Positions 43,241-56,195 of a DNA stretch of 60,000 nt are shown here, piece by piece. Each line of letters starts with the position of its first letter. Positions within the stretch are counted from its first letter, which is position 1. This DNA is from Takakia lepidozioides. Its lineage: Eukaryota; Streptophyta; Takakiopsida; Takakiales; Takakiaceae. Where the stretch lies: the NCBI GenBank assembly GCA_030704615.1, contig CM060732.1, forward strand, positions 70,725,053-70,785,052, given 5' to 3'. The notes below the pieces were generated by a model that was given only the letters and a program-made list of their open reading frames with translations, did no database searches and was not told where the DNA came from. Made by a program: the position numbers and the translations under genes.

Positions 43241-44053
43241 TTTCCAACAGAATGAACTGCACAGTGTGATGCTAGATTACTTGCCTCGGTCATGCACAGA
43301 TCAGAAAATTGCATTCTTGGATGACTGTTTTGCCTGCATGACAGAGATGTTGTGAGGCCGGTTATACATCGGAGTTGGAGTTTCGGATTGCACGTTCAAC
43401 ATTGTTCACAAGTGTCAAACACAGTTCCACTTTCTTGAGTACTTCCAGTAGAAATCAGTATGTCATTCATGGCTGCTGTAGTTTATGCAAGAAGTGTTTT
43501 CTCTCCCACAAATCATGGTATAGCATCAGAATCTCCATTATTTGTGAAAAATGTTTGTACCCTCTCTGAAGTTGTTCGACATTAAACTAGTCTTCCTTCC
43601 TCTTGCTTGACAGCCTTGGCTCATTAGTTCATGCATATTCCCTCATCTTTAGACTCTAAAACCTGGGTTACCTCTTGATTTTAATTGTATGATTGCCACT
43701 CCAAACAGGATATCAAACCGCCAAGTAACAGAATCTATGCTTTGTGGCTATGCCCTTTTTCTAAGTTCAGTCAGAACCTGTCGACGCTGGCCAAGAAGCG
43801 AAGTTTTGGCCAAGTTGCTGACATCCTTAAGAGCGCCTCTCTAAAAGCACAGATTTCTTTCTCGGTGGGTGATGCTGCTGCATTTCAGAGCCTCTGTAAA
43901 CCTGAAACTGCATCACTGTTGTTATTATTTCATTGGATTTGGATTTGGATTTGCAACGTGACCAAGATGGAGCTTGGAAGATGGAGAGAGCAATGGCCCA
44001 CATTGTCTCCTGCACTGTGTTTAGTCTTCTGACCACCGCTTTCGTGGATAGCC

Positions 44054-44419
44054 ATGCACACAGTGCCCGCATCCCCTCTTCCTCTGCCTCCCAAAACCTG
44101 TCCCATCCGTTTCGCAGACGGGTCTTATGGCGTAGGACTGATGAACAGAGTTAGCTTCTGCAAGTGTGAGAACCACGAAAAGCTGGTGGCACGTGTGGAG
44201 GGCTGCCTACATGCTGGACCGTTAATGATGGACGAGCTGTTGCTGCCAGCAGGGTGGATTGTTGTGAAGGTTGGTTGGTGGCATACACCAGCCTATACCC
44301 CGCGCGAAGACGATGCTGAATGCCAAGTAGAGAAGAGTGATCTCCGCAATCTCAAACAATTTGGTCTCAAGTTTTATCCGGAGTGGCTAGAGAACAGAGA
44401 GCTTGTCGAGTGTGCTTGA
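44054..44419 (+). CDS. ORF upstream of the RING gene, related to its first exon; unknown function
   Basis: 121 residues with FADGSYGVGLMNRVSFCKC, LLLPAGWIVVKVGWW and, at the end, SDLRNLKQFGLKFYPEWLE. The last part resembles LTDLKMYLAYLDLEFCHERL in the first exon of the gene at 44481 and a third version at about 50580. The locus thus holds at least three versions of this ~35-residue segment. It may be a separate small gene, a 5' exon, or a remnant. Confidence 0.4.
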   Translation: MHTVPASPLPLPPKTCPIRFADGSYGVGLMNRVSFCKCENHEKLVARVEGCLHAGPLMMDELLLPAGWIVVKVGWWHTPAYTPREDDAECQVEKSDLRNLKQFGLKFYPEWLENRELVECA

Positions 44420-44480
44420 ATCGTTTGGTTGTTGAGAAGAATTGTTGTGGCGGAGGACTGAAGAGGTCGTATATAGCAGT

Positions 44481-47400
44481 ATGACGCAGGACGATGGCAA
44501 CAAGGATGCGGAATGCGAAGTATGGCCACCGATGGTACTGGTTCAAGAAGCAGATAAGAGCGAGATCTCACCGGTGTGCCTTACCGACCTTAAAATGTAC
44601 CTGGCGTATTTGGATTTGGAGTTTTGTCATGAAAGACTTCACGTAGTTGAAGGACAACTCAGTTGCATATCTTTGTTTTATGTGTTCCCACCTTTGGGTA
44701 GCTCATTTGTTGACGCTAAGAGATTGGAACGGAATTGGGGATGCCTCGACTTTACGTGGGACACAACAAGTCCGGCGATTGGCACGACAATGTGTTGTTA
44801 TGCAAAGGTAGCAGACATGAATGAGATTGACCCAGCCCGACAGATTGTAAAGGGATGGGCATCCCGTGAATTGCTGAGTTCAACCTCTGCTGCTGTCAAC
44901 AAGGTTGTGAATATCTCTCACGCACACATGCACTTACATGCGTTCATTCCTCATACTTCGCCTTGGGCTCTAATCAGACATTGCAAAGTTTACTTTATTT
45001 TTATTCTTTGATTCTCTCTCCTTCTCTCTATGGGCGCGTTTGAGGCGATGCTGCTCAAATGTAAACTTACTTAAAGATACGTAGGGATGACTATGGCTAA
45101 CTTGTCAACTTCCAGGATCAACATGGAAATCAATTTCCAACACAACCACACGAAGCGCAAATCAAATTACCATTCCGAATGACAGACCTGTGTACGAGAA
45201 TCAAGGAAGCCCAGGTCTCAAAGCTGAAGTTTAGAGCGGCCACCGATCGCCAGGATGAGCTTCATAATAGGCGAGTGAGTAGCTATCCCTTTATGGCTTA
45301 TGTGCTCTTTGGATCAAATGATCTTAATTTGAATAAATAAGCCCCAGAATAATTTGTGAGAGAAACACACCAGAATAATATTCCCCAACTGCTTGATACG
45401 GGGCGATGTGATGTCTATGCATGTTTGAGATGACGAACCTTACAAGTGTCTTGGGCGATTTGTTAGTCTACGAATTGGAGATTGGGTAGTGGTCATTTGA
45501 CTGAGGAATGATCTTGTGATTTTTATAGACCCTAGAGCACAGTCCCTGGTTTATGTAAGAAAATAATGCTTGGAATGGAAGTACAACTTCTATTGACTGT
45601 AGGTGGAGAATCTTCAGTGGGGTTTTAAGGATGCAATCAGCTCATTCCTCAAGGACGACAAGGAGCGGGTGATGTGGCTGCAGCAACTTTGGGCCCCTTG
45701 TGGCGAACTCCTTGCAAGTGAGAGTGAGGAGCGTTTTCTTAAATTGTTGCATACCTCAACGGGTGTTGAGGGAGACTTACTCTTGAAAATGTAGGTGAAT
45801 GTGCGTCTGTCCTTGTACTCTTCCCCCCTTCTGTACACCTGCATTCATAGCCGCAGCAGATGGATACGGCAAAGTCATGGTAAAGAGTTTCTTTTAGAAA
45901 CCTCGGAATGACCAGTCTAGCTGAATCTCATTTTGGGGATTAGCTCACCATTGGACTGTCCCTTTCCACTACGGCAGTGAGCCCCCCATTCTTTCTTTCC
46001 GCTGCTGTTCCCTCTCTCCACGTTTTTCTTCTGCTCTTTTCAAAGTGCGTGCAGGGTCTACAGCTAGAAGCTGTGGCAAGCAATGTCCAAGTATCAGGTT
46101 CTTTCGATATAGTAAATACCTTCTTTGTTACTTTATTGAGTTCATAAGCTCAATCTTAACCTGGTGGGTCATATACCTAGAAGCACTCAAACCCCACAAC
46201 CTTCAAGATCAAAAGTAGCCCATTTTGCATGATGTTGCTCATCTTTCCTGATAAAGCTGCTGGAGACCTAGTTCTTGCAGTTCTCCTTCATGACTAGTAG
46301 ATTTTCACTCTGCATGTATTGGACTTATGGTGGCCATCATGTCCTATCTACCAAGACCCAAATACTTTCAGGTCTTCACAGATTTCAAACTCTTGGGGAC
46401 ATGTAAGATCCTTTTCTCTATCTCTCCATCTCTCCATCTCAAGGACCCAAACCGTTTAATCCTTGAAGAGTAGTCTCCGCACTGGGACTATATCACTATA
46501 ACTAGCAGGCATATTTGTGCAAGACAGAGAGAAACATTCTCTAATCTCAAGTTAAAGAGAGATCTGGCTACATGGGAAGTTCAAGATACTATGACAGATT
46601 TTGTCAATGGTATCTCGCAGGACAAGATTGGCCAGGGAGAGGGAGATGGACACACTCGACCTGATAATACAAGAGAGTGAACTTGCTACAGCCGAGCAAA
46701 AGGAACTACAAAAATGTCAAGAGGAATTCTGGTTATTGCTAAAAGCATCTTTGTGGAAGCATCGCGAGGATGCAATGAAGGTTAGCTTTCTTTCTCTCTA
46801 CCTTGCACACAGATTCCATATTTCATGCTATCTATGTGTGTTTTCCAGTCAAGAGGAATCCTGAATTTGAATTAGTGGTTGGTTCCTGTTGCTGAAAGGT
46901 ATGGGTGCAACTGACAGCTCCTCCTGAATTGGCGACAAAAACGAGAGTCCATATTGGAGCGAAGGGTGAATGAAAGGATGCAGTTGGTGGAGCACAGCAA
47001 AGTCACCAAGAAAGAGACTATCATGCTTCAAAGTATGCTGTCCATTGAGGCTACTGTCGGCGTGATGAAAAAGGTGAACCTCTTTTGGAGCTCAACCACT
47101 ACCAGTCACCTTTCTGTTCACCTGTCACTATGACTGAATGGTCTCTTTGGTCAGTGTTTGGGTTCCATTGCAATGACAGCCATGCAAGCTTCAGTGTGTA
47201 GCTCTGCCTCACAAGTGACTTGGGTGGCCTCTACCAAAACGCTTTTAATGCAAGTGCCTAAAAGCATTTTGACCGCATGTGGTTGTTGGAAATCATCTTG
47301 TACAGAACACTCTAGACAATGTATGATGACAGAAATCATAGGTGATATCTTTCCCAGTTTTATTTCATGAAACTAAGAGTGTCCGTCCATTCCGTTTGTC

Positions 47401-48035
47401 TTCAAAGTTTGGATTGCCCTATGGTTTTTTGATGATTTCTATACACGTGTGGTTCTGTTCCAGGTCGAGAATGTCACCAGATCAGAGAAAGAGGACATGG
47501 AGAAGAAGCACAAAACAGAGGGGTGAGGTTGTTGAGAGAGAAAGAGGACATGGAGAACAAGCACAAAATGGAAGAAGCGAGGTTATTGCGAGAGAAAAAA
47601 GATATGGAGAAGAAGCACAAAATGGAAGAGGCGAGGTTATTGAGAGAGAAAGAGGACACAGAGAAGAAGCACAAAATGGAAGAGGCGAGGTTATTGAGAG
47701 AGAAAGAGGACACGGAGAAGAAGCACAAAATGAAGGAGGAGACATTACAAAGAGAGCTTCAAGATGCAAGGGAAGCATTGCGAAAGATTGAGGAAACTGT
47801 AGAGCAAGAATCTGAGTGCGCTGTTTGTGCTCTAGAAATGGAAGGCATCAAAGGGATTCGGAAAAGGCGGTTGAGTAACTCTGGTGTTGAGCCAACTCGA
47901 AAGAGAGAGTGTTTCAAACCATGCAACCATGCCGGGGTCTGTTATGTGTGTGCCAAGCAGATCTGGACACAGACTAAGAAATGTCCCCTATGCAACGCCC
48001 AACTCACAGAGATACCAACTGCCATTTTCTTGTGA
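44481..48035 (+). pseudogene. Multi-exon coiled-coil / RING finger gene (E3 ligase-like), frame broken in the last exon
   Basis: Splice sites and phase give exons 44481-44903, 45116-45274, 45603-45790, 46621-46780, 46918-47073 and 47464-48035. The first exons are unrecognised (MYLAYLDLEFCHERLHVVEG; VMWLQQLWAPCGELLASESE). Exons 4-5 are charged helical. The last has 18-residue coiled-coil repeats and a C-terminal RING: CAVCALEME, a basic loop, FKPCNHAGVCYVCAKQ and KKCPLCNAQLTE (C3HC4), the placement seen in single-subunit ubiquitin ligases. In the phase set by exon 5, the last exon runs into a TGA at 47524-47526, because the first coiled-coil unit is one base short; the RING lies in the next frame. 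Exon 5 also looks one base short beside the tandem copy. So it is a recent pseudogene, or the assembly has indels in a repeat. Confidence 0.6.
47464..47735 (+). repeat. 54 bp tandem repeat coding an 18-residue coiled-coil unit
   Basis: Five units, four in frame, with consensus RLLREKEDMEKKHKMEEA. All three forward frames and two reverse frames are open through much of it, a by-product of the repeat. The downstream paralogue has only one unit (52290-52345), so the array expanded in this copy. Confidence 0.85.
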
Positions 48036-49259
48036 CTATCACCACACTGATGCACCATCAAAGACTACATTTGGATCCAATATACAGATGGCACGCACCA
48101 GCCGGTTCCATTTGGAATTTTTGAAGTTATGAAGAGAAGATAGAGTTGGGCTTAGTAACGAGGAGCCCATCAGGCTCGATAAAATTGTGTAACTTCACGG
48201 TTGGGATTGCCATCAAAAGTAGGCAACAAACTATCAATGTGTGTAATTAGGCGTAGTTTCGCCCTGTTGGATTTGAGCTGAAACACAACTATAATCCAAA
48301 GAGCAAGGTCTATATGAAGCTGATATGCACCTTTGTGCTTCATAGGAAGCTTCCTGGTTTGTCAAGGCTCTGCAGGTGTCCTCAAGCTGGACTATGGGAC
48401 CTCTTGCCAAAAACAACCAGGAGACTACAGTGGGCATTATGTTTTGGCCTGTAGGTGCATTGCTTCGTGTCTGGATCTTTTTGCTTGTCACCATCTGTCT
48501 GTTGGGCCTGTCTGAGGTCATGAGGTCATGTTTGATTCAGGGGGCATCGACACCCTGGAAGTCTCATGCACTGACTTGAAAACCATTTGGCATCTGGGTG
48601 AAAGACCAGAATGTTGGTCATGAATCTGGTTGACTTGTGATCCAGATTGCTGAGCAACCTCCGCAATATAGGAATTTGCGTGGGGGTTTGTCGGGCCTGC
48701 CAGTTAGGAGGGTCACAGATACGGACACGCTGGGTGGGGGCCTCCAGAGAATAGCGGGGCAGAGACGAGATCGTGTTTTTTCTCTAGATGCCTGGATGCA
48801 TTTTCGTTCCCAAATGTTTCTATTCGTTTTCCAACTGACTTGCTGCACTGACTATGTCCAGTTTCCACCTCTGAAACTAACTCTCCTCATTGAAGCGGAT
48901 GCAGCTGCATACCAGCGCCAAAGGAAAGTAACATGGATGGTAAAACACCGAAACGCGAAGGGCGTAGTTGTTCCAGTCTAAACACATGTGCACATCGTTG
49001 CAACAATCCGCTCGTAGTTCCCACTTCAGAAAAGCCTGCAGATAATGCTTCGTCTTGCTCATGAGAAGAAACCCCGAGCACACACAAATTGTTAAATTAA
49101 TTTGCGAAGGTGATGCAATGCAGTGCAGTCTGCATGTGCTGTCTCATGGATTGCTGGTTGTCCCAACGGGTGTGGTCGCTGATCTCTTCCTTCGACCTCT
49201 TGTGGAATTTCATCCCCCCCCCACCTCCCTCTCCGCTTTTCATTCTTCTATTTAACATT

Positions 49260-49620
49260 CACAACTCCACTTCTTGGTCTCCTTGTCCAGTATGGGGGGT
49301 TCTCAGAGCTCACATTCTTGGCATCTATGGAAAACAATCTATGACTTTGAGATGTGATTTTTTCTACAATGGAAAGCCGCCCAGCATTAGACAAGTACTT
49401 TTTACTGTGTACTGCAATGTAATGACTGAGTGGCGCAAGGTTTGGCAGGGAATCATAGACATTTTGTGCAGATGTTCAGAGGGTCGAAGGACCAAGCTCC
49501 TTGAAGGGTTCGACGCCTCCTGGGGAAAAGCAGGTCGCCTCGCATCCCAGGCATCTTGGAATTCAATTCAAGCCGGGCACCATAATGAAGTCAATTGGCA
49601 GCAAAGAGAAGTTAGGAACC
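49260..49620 (+). mobile_element. LINE ORF2 C-terminal fragment
   Basis: The plus strand reads SWSPCPVWGVLRAHILGIYG, FFYNGKPPSIRQVLFTVYCN and LLEGFDASWGKAGRLAS. The same sequence pattern, better preserved, is at 55654-56079 on the other strand. This corresponds to the region after the reverse transcriptase (zf-RVT side) in plant LINEs. The 5' part and tail are not visible. Confidence 0.6.
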
Positions 49621-50489
49621 GAAAATCAAGGCCCACCTTAGTTTCGAGCCGCTTGTTAGATGTGGGCATCCCTTCCTGCTCTTTCACAATCTTTTTGCTC
49701 GCTTGTCTCCTCACGCTCTTTCAGTGCAATTTCGGGCTCCTTCTCCTTCTTCAAGAAACAGAATCTACATTTAAAGTTTATTGCTGCATTTAAGATACCA
49801 TTGAGAAGGTATCGTTTGTAGTTTCACACGATAAGTTTCGTTGACCACTAGTTCTTATCTGAAGGCGATTCAAATATCAAGATTTGACTCCTCTACCTCG
49901 CACGCGTGCCAAGGTGGTGGCGAGTGTGAAGGGACAAGAAACTCAAAAGGCGGCGGCACTGCTTTTGATGATGCGATGGTCTCTTGAGAAAAATTGTTGG
50001 CGGCCGAGGAGTGCAGTAGTGTGAGGCAGGCTGAACGATGTATGTGACGCGGATCAGTAGGCCCAACAATCGTTGAAATCTTGCTGCTCGCTCAAGTACC
50101 AAAAGCACTAGACTCATGGAGGAATGATGAGCTGAAGGGATGCTGGCTGAATGCTAGGACTGGACTGCAGCTCATTACTGTGGAAACGTGTGGATCTTCA
50201 TCCGTGGAGCCGTGGCGATGGACCTTAGCACTGTGCAATGATCCACTGTAGTGCTTGCATCTTCTGCCTTGGGCTTTTAGTTTGATCGCACAGTGCTCCG
50301 CACTACTTAGCTGGTCCTCTTATCTTATGTTGATCTTGTTTGAGGCTGAGATGCCGGTTGAATCGTTGGTTTGTAGTTTGATGACACATTGCGCCGCACT
50401 AGGCTGATTCCTGTTATGCTGATCTTCTTTGAGGCTGAGCAGCTGCTAAATCGCTAAAGTTTTACAAGAGTTGTTGGTGGTGGAGTAAG

Positions 50490-53130
50490 TGAGAGGCCTA
50501 CAACACCACCCCCCTGCAGTACGACGCACGATGGTGAACGAAAGTAGTGGATTTAAGAACTAAGACTCAGCCATGTGCCTTTCCTCCCTTGAGGCGACCA
50601 TGAAGAATTTGGGTCTGGAGTTTGATCCCAAACGACATCAGGTAGTTGGAGAATTCGTTGGGACTGCATGTCGCTTTGTTGGGAGTCACCCACCTTTGGG
50701 TAGAGCATTTGCCTTTGCTAAGAGCTTGGAACAACAAACTATGCAAAGGTAGAAGACTTGAGTGAGATCGATCCAGCTAGACGGATTGTGAAGGGATGGG
50801 CAACATGTGAATTGCGGAATTCAACTTCTGCAGTCCCCAAGGTCTGCACATGAAGCACACACACACACGCTTAGATGCACTCACTCTTGTGGGACATTAC
50901 AAACTTTTTCTTTCATTCTTTCATTCTCTTTCTGTGGGTGCTTTACTAAGACCCTAGGGGCAATTTTGCTCAGACGTAAACGGACTTGAGATTTATCAAA
51001 TGTTGTATGTGTGTATGACCAGGTTCAGGATGGAAATTATGAAATTCCAACTCAAGCGTCTGCAGACGAATTCCCCATTCCGAATGACAAATCGATGTAA
51101 GAGAATCGAGGAAGCCCAAGACTCACTGCTTTCCAGAGCTTAGAGAGACCGCAGATCGCGACAATGAGCTTCATATTAGGGACGAGAGTAGCTATCCCTG
51201 TAGTCCCTGTATCGTATTCCCAGCTGCTTGGCACTGTGATATCTATGAATGTTTGAGACGACGAAAGTTACCATGTAGTCAAGTGGGCGATACTAGTTAG
51301 TAGCTACGAATTGGAGACTGAGTACTGTCATTTGACACTGTAATGATCTTGATCTTGTGATTGTTGGATCACCACAGATCATGAAGTCTGAAGATCCTCT
51401 TTTTGTGTCTCTTCATTTGAAGGACCCCAACGGTTTTATCCCTGAAGATGTAGTTTCAGCACTGGAACTATATCGATATGACCAGCTATTTATGCGAGAT
51501 AGAGAGAAACATTTTCTAATCTAAAGTGAAAGAGAGATGTGCAAGGGAAGTTCAAGATACTATGACAGATCCTATCAATGGTATCTCACATGACAAGATT
51601 GGCTAGAGAGAGGGAGATGGGCAGACTGGACAGATGATTTTACAAGAGATTATGTTGACTACAAGCGAGCAATCTTGGGGAACTACCCAGATGTCAATGA
51701 GAATTCTGGTTACTGCTAAAATCATCTCCGCTGCAGCATCACAAGGATTCAATGCAGGTTAGCTTTTTCTCTCTCTATCTTCCACACAGATTCCATATTT
51801 GATGCTGTCTACGTGTGTTTTTCAGCCAAGAATACATGACCTTGAATCCGTCAAGTGGCAAGAAAGAGACTCATACTTCAAAGTGTGCTGTCCGTTGAGG
51901 CTACTATTAGGGGTGATGAAAAGGGTGAACTTGTTTTTGAGCTTAACCCTAAACTAAAATCACCTGTCAATCTGACTGAATGGTCTCGTTGGTCAGTGGC
52001 AGGGTTCCATTGCAGTGACAACCATGCCAGCATCACTGTGGAGCTCTGCTTGAGTGGCCTCTCCAGAAACGCTTTTAATGCGAGTGCCTAAAAGCATTTT
52101 GACCACATGTGGTTGTTGGACATCTCGTACAGAACATTCTAGACATTGTATCATGTCAGAAAATCTTAAGTGATGCTTTTTCCAGTTTTATCTCACGAAA
52201 CTAAGAGTGTCCATACAGTTTGTCATCAAAGTTTCGGCCATATGATTTTCTGATAATTTCTGTACCCATGTGTAGATCTGTTCTAGGTCGGGAATGTCAC
52301 GATATCGGAGGAAGAGGACGTGGAGAAGAAACACAAAATGAAGGAGGAGACACTACAAAGAGAGCTTTACAAGATGCAAGGCAAGCATTGAGCAGAAAAG
52401 GCAGTTGAGCAACTCTGGTGTTGAGCCAGCTTTCATACCGCACAACCATGCCGGGGTGTGTGATGTGTGTGCCACCACAGATCTGGACACCCTATGAAAT
52501 GTCCAATGTGCAACACCCAACTCACCTAGAAACCAACTGCCATTTTTCTTGTGACTATCACCACACTGGTGCATCATTGAATCCAAGTCGACTTTTAGAA
52601 GTTTTCAAGAGAGGGACAATCTTTGCTTTTCTCTCTTGTGGTCACATTGCACACATGTGGTAGTTGTTATTCATGCCACAAAATTGAAGTTTGGAGTTGT
52701 AGTCACGGACAGACTGCACACAGCTCTATGGCCCGCCTACAAAGCCAAAAGCAATCCAAACATCTGTGTCACCCTCCGGAAAAAATGTTCAGTCTTGGTT
52801 TTCACTCGTCCCCCTAAACTCGACGGCTGCCAATTCTGGGCAATCCCAGGCTACCAGAGAGCAAGGCATACATATTGCTGATATTCATCTGTTTTCAGGG
52901 AGGTGAAGCCAGTTTGTGTGCATCATTTTCTCCTCTTCCGTTCTGATCTATGCAACTGATGTTGCCCACAGCCAAGGAGCACTGGAAAGGCTTTGCTTGC
53001 CATCTAATAGGAAGCAGCCTGGTAGGCTAATGCAGGGATCCTCAAGTTGGATCATGGATCCTCTTGCCAAAAATAATCAGGAGACTACAGTGGCATTATG
53101 GTTGAAGGGGCATCCAAAACGGCTTCCTCT
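50490..53130 (+). pseudogene. Degenerate tandem copy of the coiled-coil/RING gene
   Basis: Blocks collinear with 44.45-48.45 kb: 50500-50845 (first exon, with HPPLGRAF-like and RRIVKGWATCELRNSTSA), 51030-51190 (exon 2), 51400-51760 (exon 4 region), 51850-52110 and 52280-52540 (last exon). Deletions removed most of the coiled-coil array and the first Cys pair of the RING. The remaining end still shows HNHAGVCDVC and CPMCNTQL-like traces with shifts. Similarity continues past the gene (52990-53100 matches 48340-48450), so the duplication included 3' flank. One stretch (51855-52060, TEWSRWSVAGFHCSDNHAS) is open here but shifted in the upstream copy. Confidence 0.8.
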
Positions 53131-53134
53131 GAGG

Positions 53135-54495
53135 CCCCAGACTTACATGGGAACAGTTCTCATGATTTTCAAAGGCAAGAGGTCGGACAGACAACAGTCA
53201 TATATCATATGACACGATTATAAAGATTTATCCAACTGACTCACAATGAGGGGAGTTGTACTTGCCATCCCCAAAAACAACACACGGCCCAAATTTCCAT
53301 CCAGACTCTGTCTTTCAAGCACAAAGTAGGCATTGCCTGTGTATGCGCAGTCAGTCAATGCAGATGTCTTACTTATATTGTTCATTGACATGAAGTAACA
53401 TAACTAACCTCTCCCTCTACCCAAGTGTATCACTCTCTGGCCACCATTCTCTGGTGAGAACCGTCTGTAACTCTCACTCAGTCTACACATTGTCTAGCTG
53501 CAGAGCAACATCTTGGACCAATCAGTAAAAACCTAATGTGCACTGTTGCGCCCACCTGCAAAAATCCCTTCATGTTGCTTGATCTTCATCAGAAGCCAGA
53601 TTAGCTAGAAACAAAGCATTCACCAAAAAAGGAATGGCATCTGCTTTTCATTAAAAAAGAGTTGGCCTTTGCACAGCACTTCCAAGGTTGACAATGTACA
53701 TTCTCTCTGGGGAGTATGAACTGGACAAACTCTTAAGAGCTTGTAAATATGCTCCTCACCATACAGAACTGAATGTGAGGTGACAGGTCCATTTCTCAGT
53801 TTGAACTGCAGAGCCACCTACTTGATGCAACCTGTAGGATGAAATCCAACACTGCAGTATATGGAAGGAAAAAGCTTTGCAGAAAAGCATGCATATGAGC
53901 TACCTCATGGAGTATAATACTTTGAAGCTTCATTGCCACAGACCATGGCATTATGCTTGCAAGTTCCCTTCAAATTAGGGGAAAACAGCAAGGATGTGCA
54001 GCTGCTCTTACTTCTTCACTGTGCTCAAGGGATGGAAGCTTGGCATTGGAAATATCCATTTCGAGCAGCCTGATAAGAGATCATGGTTCTACAACAGGCT
54101 CCCACCCCGTGCTGCTTAGATCATGAATTCATTCAGCTGGTATTCACCCTGGTCGTTCCACATGTTCACCAACTCCAATGAAAATTTCGCATTCATAATA
54201 AAAAATCAATTCAAAGTATTCCGCACGAAGAATACTGCCACAAACGGCTCATTCTGGCAAATCCATGGCATCTCGCTGCTGTCATGTACAGCTACAACCT
54301 CTGATGCATATGCCATGTAATCAACCCTATGTCACCTATGTTTCACACAATATGATCCCAATGCTCCCCATAAATGAGATTCTCGGGCCATATGTGTATT
54401 CATCATTTGTGTGCTACAAAAAGAATTGAAATGTCCAGTCAACCTGAGACTGCCAAGAGAGCAGAGGTTGACAAGAGAGGGCCTAACCGGCAATC
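53135..54495. other. No feature seen
   Basis: Unique-looking non-coding sequence between the RING pseudogene and SPC12. It may include the SPC12 3' UTR near 54490. Confidence 0.4.
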
Positions 54496-54499
54496 CGCA

Positions 54500-54796
54500 C
54501 TATCTCTTCATTTGAGATTTAGCAGCCTTCTTCGCAGAAGTTTGTTGGCGCGCCTTAACCTGCCGCGAGCTTGGCGTGTCAGCATAGATCGGCTCCAGCC
54601 AATGAAGAGGATTGCGATTGAAAAACGGCCAATCTGGAACTGCCACTCCGAAGGTGATGATTACTCCCGCCAGATAGATGTAAAGCATTGTTCTGTACGA
54701 CGACGTCAAATAACCCGCGAGAAAGGCGACAAGTGCCGACCCCAAGAGCATGTATTGCATCAACTGCTCTCCAAGCTTCTGCCCCTGCCAGTCCAT
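54500..54796 (-). CDS. SPCS1: Signal peptidase complex subunit 1 (SPC12 family)
   Basis: 98 residues, single exon. Starts MDWQGQKLGEQLMQYMLL, two membrane helices (LLGSALVAFLAGYL and YIYLAGVIITFGVAV) joined by a short SSYRT loop, then the family signature VPDWPFFNRNPLHWL and a basic Lys/Arg-rich tail. SPC12 is a small ER membrane protein that assists the signal peptidase catalytic subunit and affects substrate choice; both termini face the cytosol. Length (~95-105) and every landmark match plant homologues, with no lesion. The ATG used is the first in frame and begins the conserved MDWQGQK. No neighbour is functionally related. Confidence 0.95.
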   Translation of the reverse strand: MDWQGQKLGEQLMQYMLLGSALVAFLAGYLTSSYRTMLYIYLAGVIITFGVAVPDWPFFNRNPLHWLEPIYADTPSSRQVKARQQTSAKKAAKSQMKR

Positions 54797-55145
54797 GGCA
54801 CCAAAACGGCCAAGGATTCCTAGAACTTTCCGTGCCGCTTTCTCCCCGCCCCTCGACGCGCAAGATTTTCTCTACTAAAATGTTGCAACTCTTTGCCCGA
54901 GAAAGCCCTCCCTTCACACGTTTCACACAAGCAGGTGCCTCCTCCTCCTACGACATCAAGATCTCCGACAAGCGATGCGATCGTCTCCCGCATTCGTTGC
55001 TTCAAACGATCCCACTCCTCACGCACGCGATCGCGTCTTGACCCTAAGTACTCCCTCCCTCCCTCCCTCTCTGCTCTCTCTCTCCCTCTCTCCGTCTCTC
55101 TCTCGATTTCGTTACGTTCGTGAGGAGCCATATCACCCATCCCCT

Positions 55146-55183
55146 CACATCACATCACATCACATCACATCACATCACATCCA
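55146..55183 (+). repeat. (CACAT)n microsatellite
   Basis: About eight uninterrupted CACAT pentamers, roughly 350 bp upstream of the SPC12 start. It follows a CCCTCCCTC / CTCTCTCC tract (55050-55110). Confidence 0.9.
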
Positions 55184-55325
55184 TGTTCATTGTTACTTCT
55201 ATGCTGCCATACATGGAATGGGGACATGAAGAACCATTCAATATTCTTTTTAACAATACTATGTCAGTATTCATGTAGCCAGTACATGAGACGGGGTCAT
55301 GTGTTGGCTACATCAGTCCCAGAGT

Positions 55326-56079
55326 TCTATTTTTTTTTTAATTTTTTTAATTTTAAAGCAAGAGGGACGGAGGCCTCAGAAACTTTATATCAGAGGGGAC
55401 AAAATGCCCATGGGAATACACGAGGAAAAAATAACCTCACTAAAGGGTGCCATAGAGGCTGACCCAGGAACCAACTGCTTCGTCACCAAGACCTTAGTAG
55501 ACAAGAAAGACAGGGAGGTGCAAGGATGTCCAGCCTGCTAAGTGAAAGAGAGTTGAGCAGCTTAATAACTATCGCGCTTTCTCTTGTAGGTTTGAAAGGA
55601 GAGCTGCGTTCTAGATCTAGTCTTCCTAAGTGATCGGCGGCGATGTCTCCAATTTACTTCAGATTCTTCCCCATCAACCGGGGAGGGGAGAGCACTATAG
55701 GAGCTCCCAGGTCGGTCGCAGGGATGGAGTCGTTCCAGCGAACTCCCGAGGATAGGTCTCTAGTGCAGATGACCTCTCCCTTGCCCCACGATTCGTCAAA
55801 CTTAGAGAGTAGTTGGTCCCCTCGCCTGCTGCTACACCTGCAAACAGCTTCCCTCAACACCCGCCAAGCCTTGCGGGCCTCAGACATCAAGTCTGAGTGA
55901 ACCAAACACAAAATGACTCTCACGTTACTCGGTCTCCCATCAAAGATTCGCTTGTATCTCGCTTTCCAGATGTGCCACAAGGTTAGAGCTCTGAGAGCAG
56001 CCCAAACCGGGCAATGAGACCACAATCCTCCCTCAGAATAATTAAGAAGCAGAATGGAATCACAAGGCAAGACCAGCAA
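55326..56079 (-). mobile_element. 5'-truncated LINE with 3' UTR and A-rich tail
   Basis: The coding part (56079-55654) reads GLWSHCPVWAALRALTLWHI, WKARYKRIFDGRPSNVRVIL and LLSKFDESWGKG, the post-RT region of plant LINEs. A 3' UTR follows with AGGTTATTTTTTCCTC and GAGGCCTCCGTCCC, ending in TTTAAAATT and A-runs at 55326-55360. No target duplication was identified. Confidence 0.75.
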
Positions 56080-56195
56080 CTTCCACTGTTAATACTTTGT
56101 TAGTCATTTGGAGGACATGGCCGGCCAGGAGGAGCATATATTAGGGCATCTTCTTTTTCTTTTCTTTTTTCTAGAGAACAGGCGACAGTCTTTTG

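Noticed and set aside
47474-47778. Phe/Ser/Leu-rich minus-strand frames resembling membrane proteins
   Set aside because: The antisense of the coiled-coil repeat; the sense strand has the RING protein.
55144-55183. Telomere-like repeat
   Set aside because: The unit is CACAT, not TTTAGGG or its complement.
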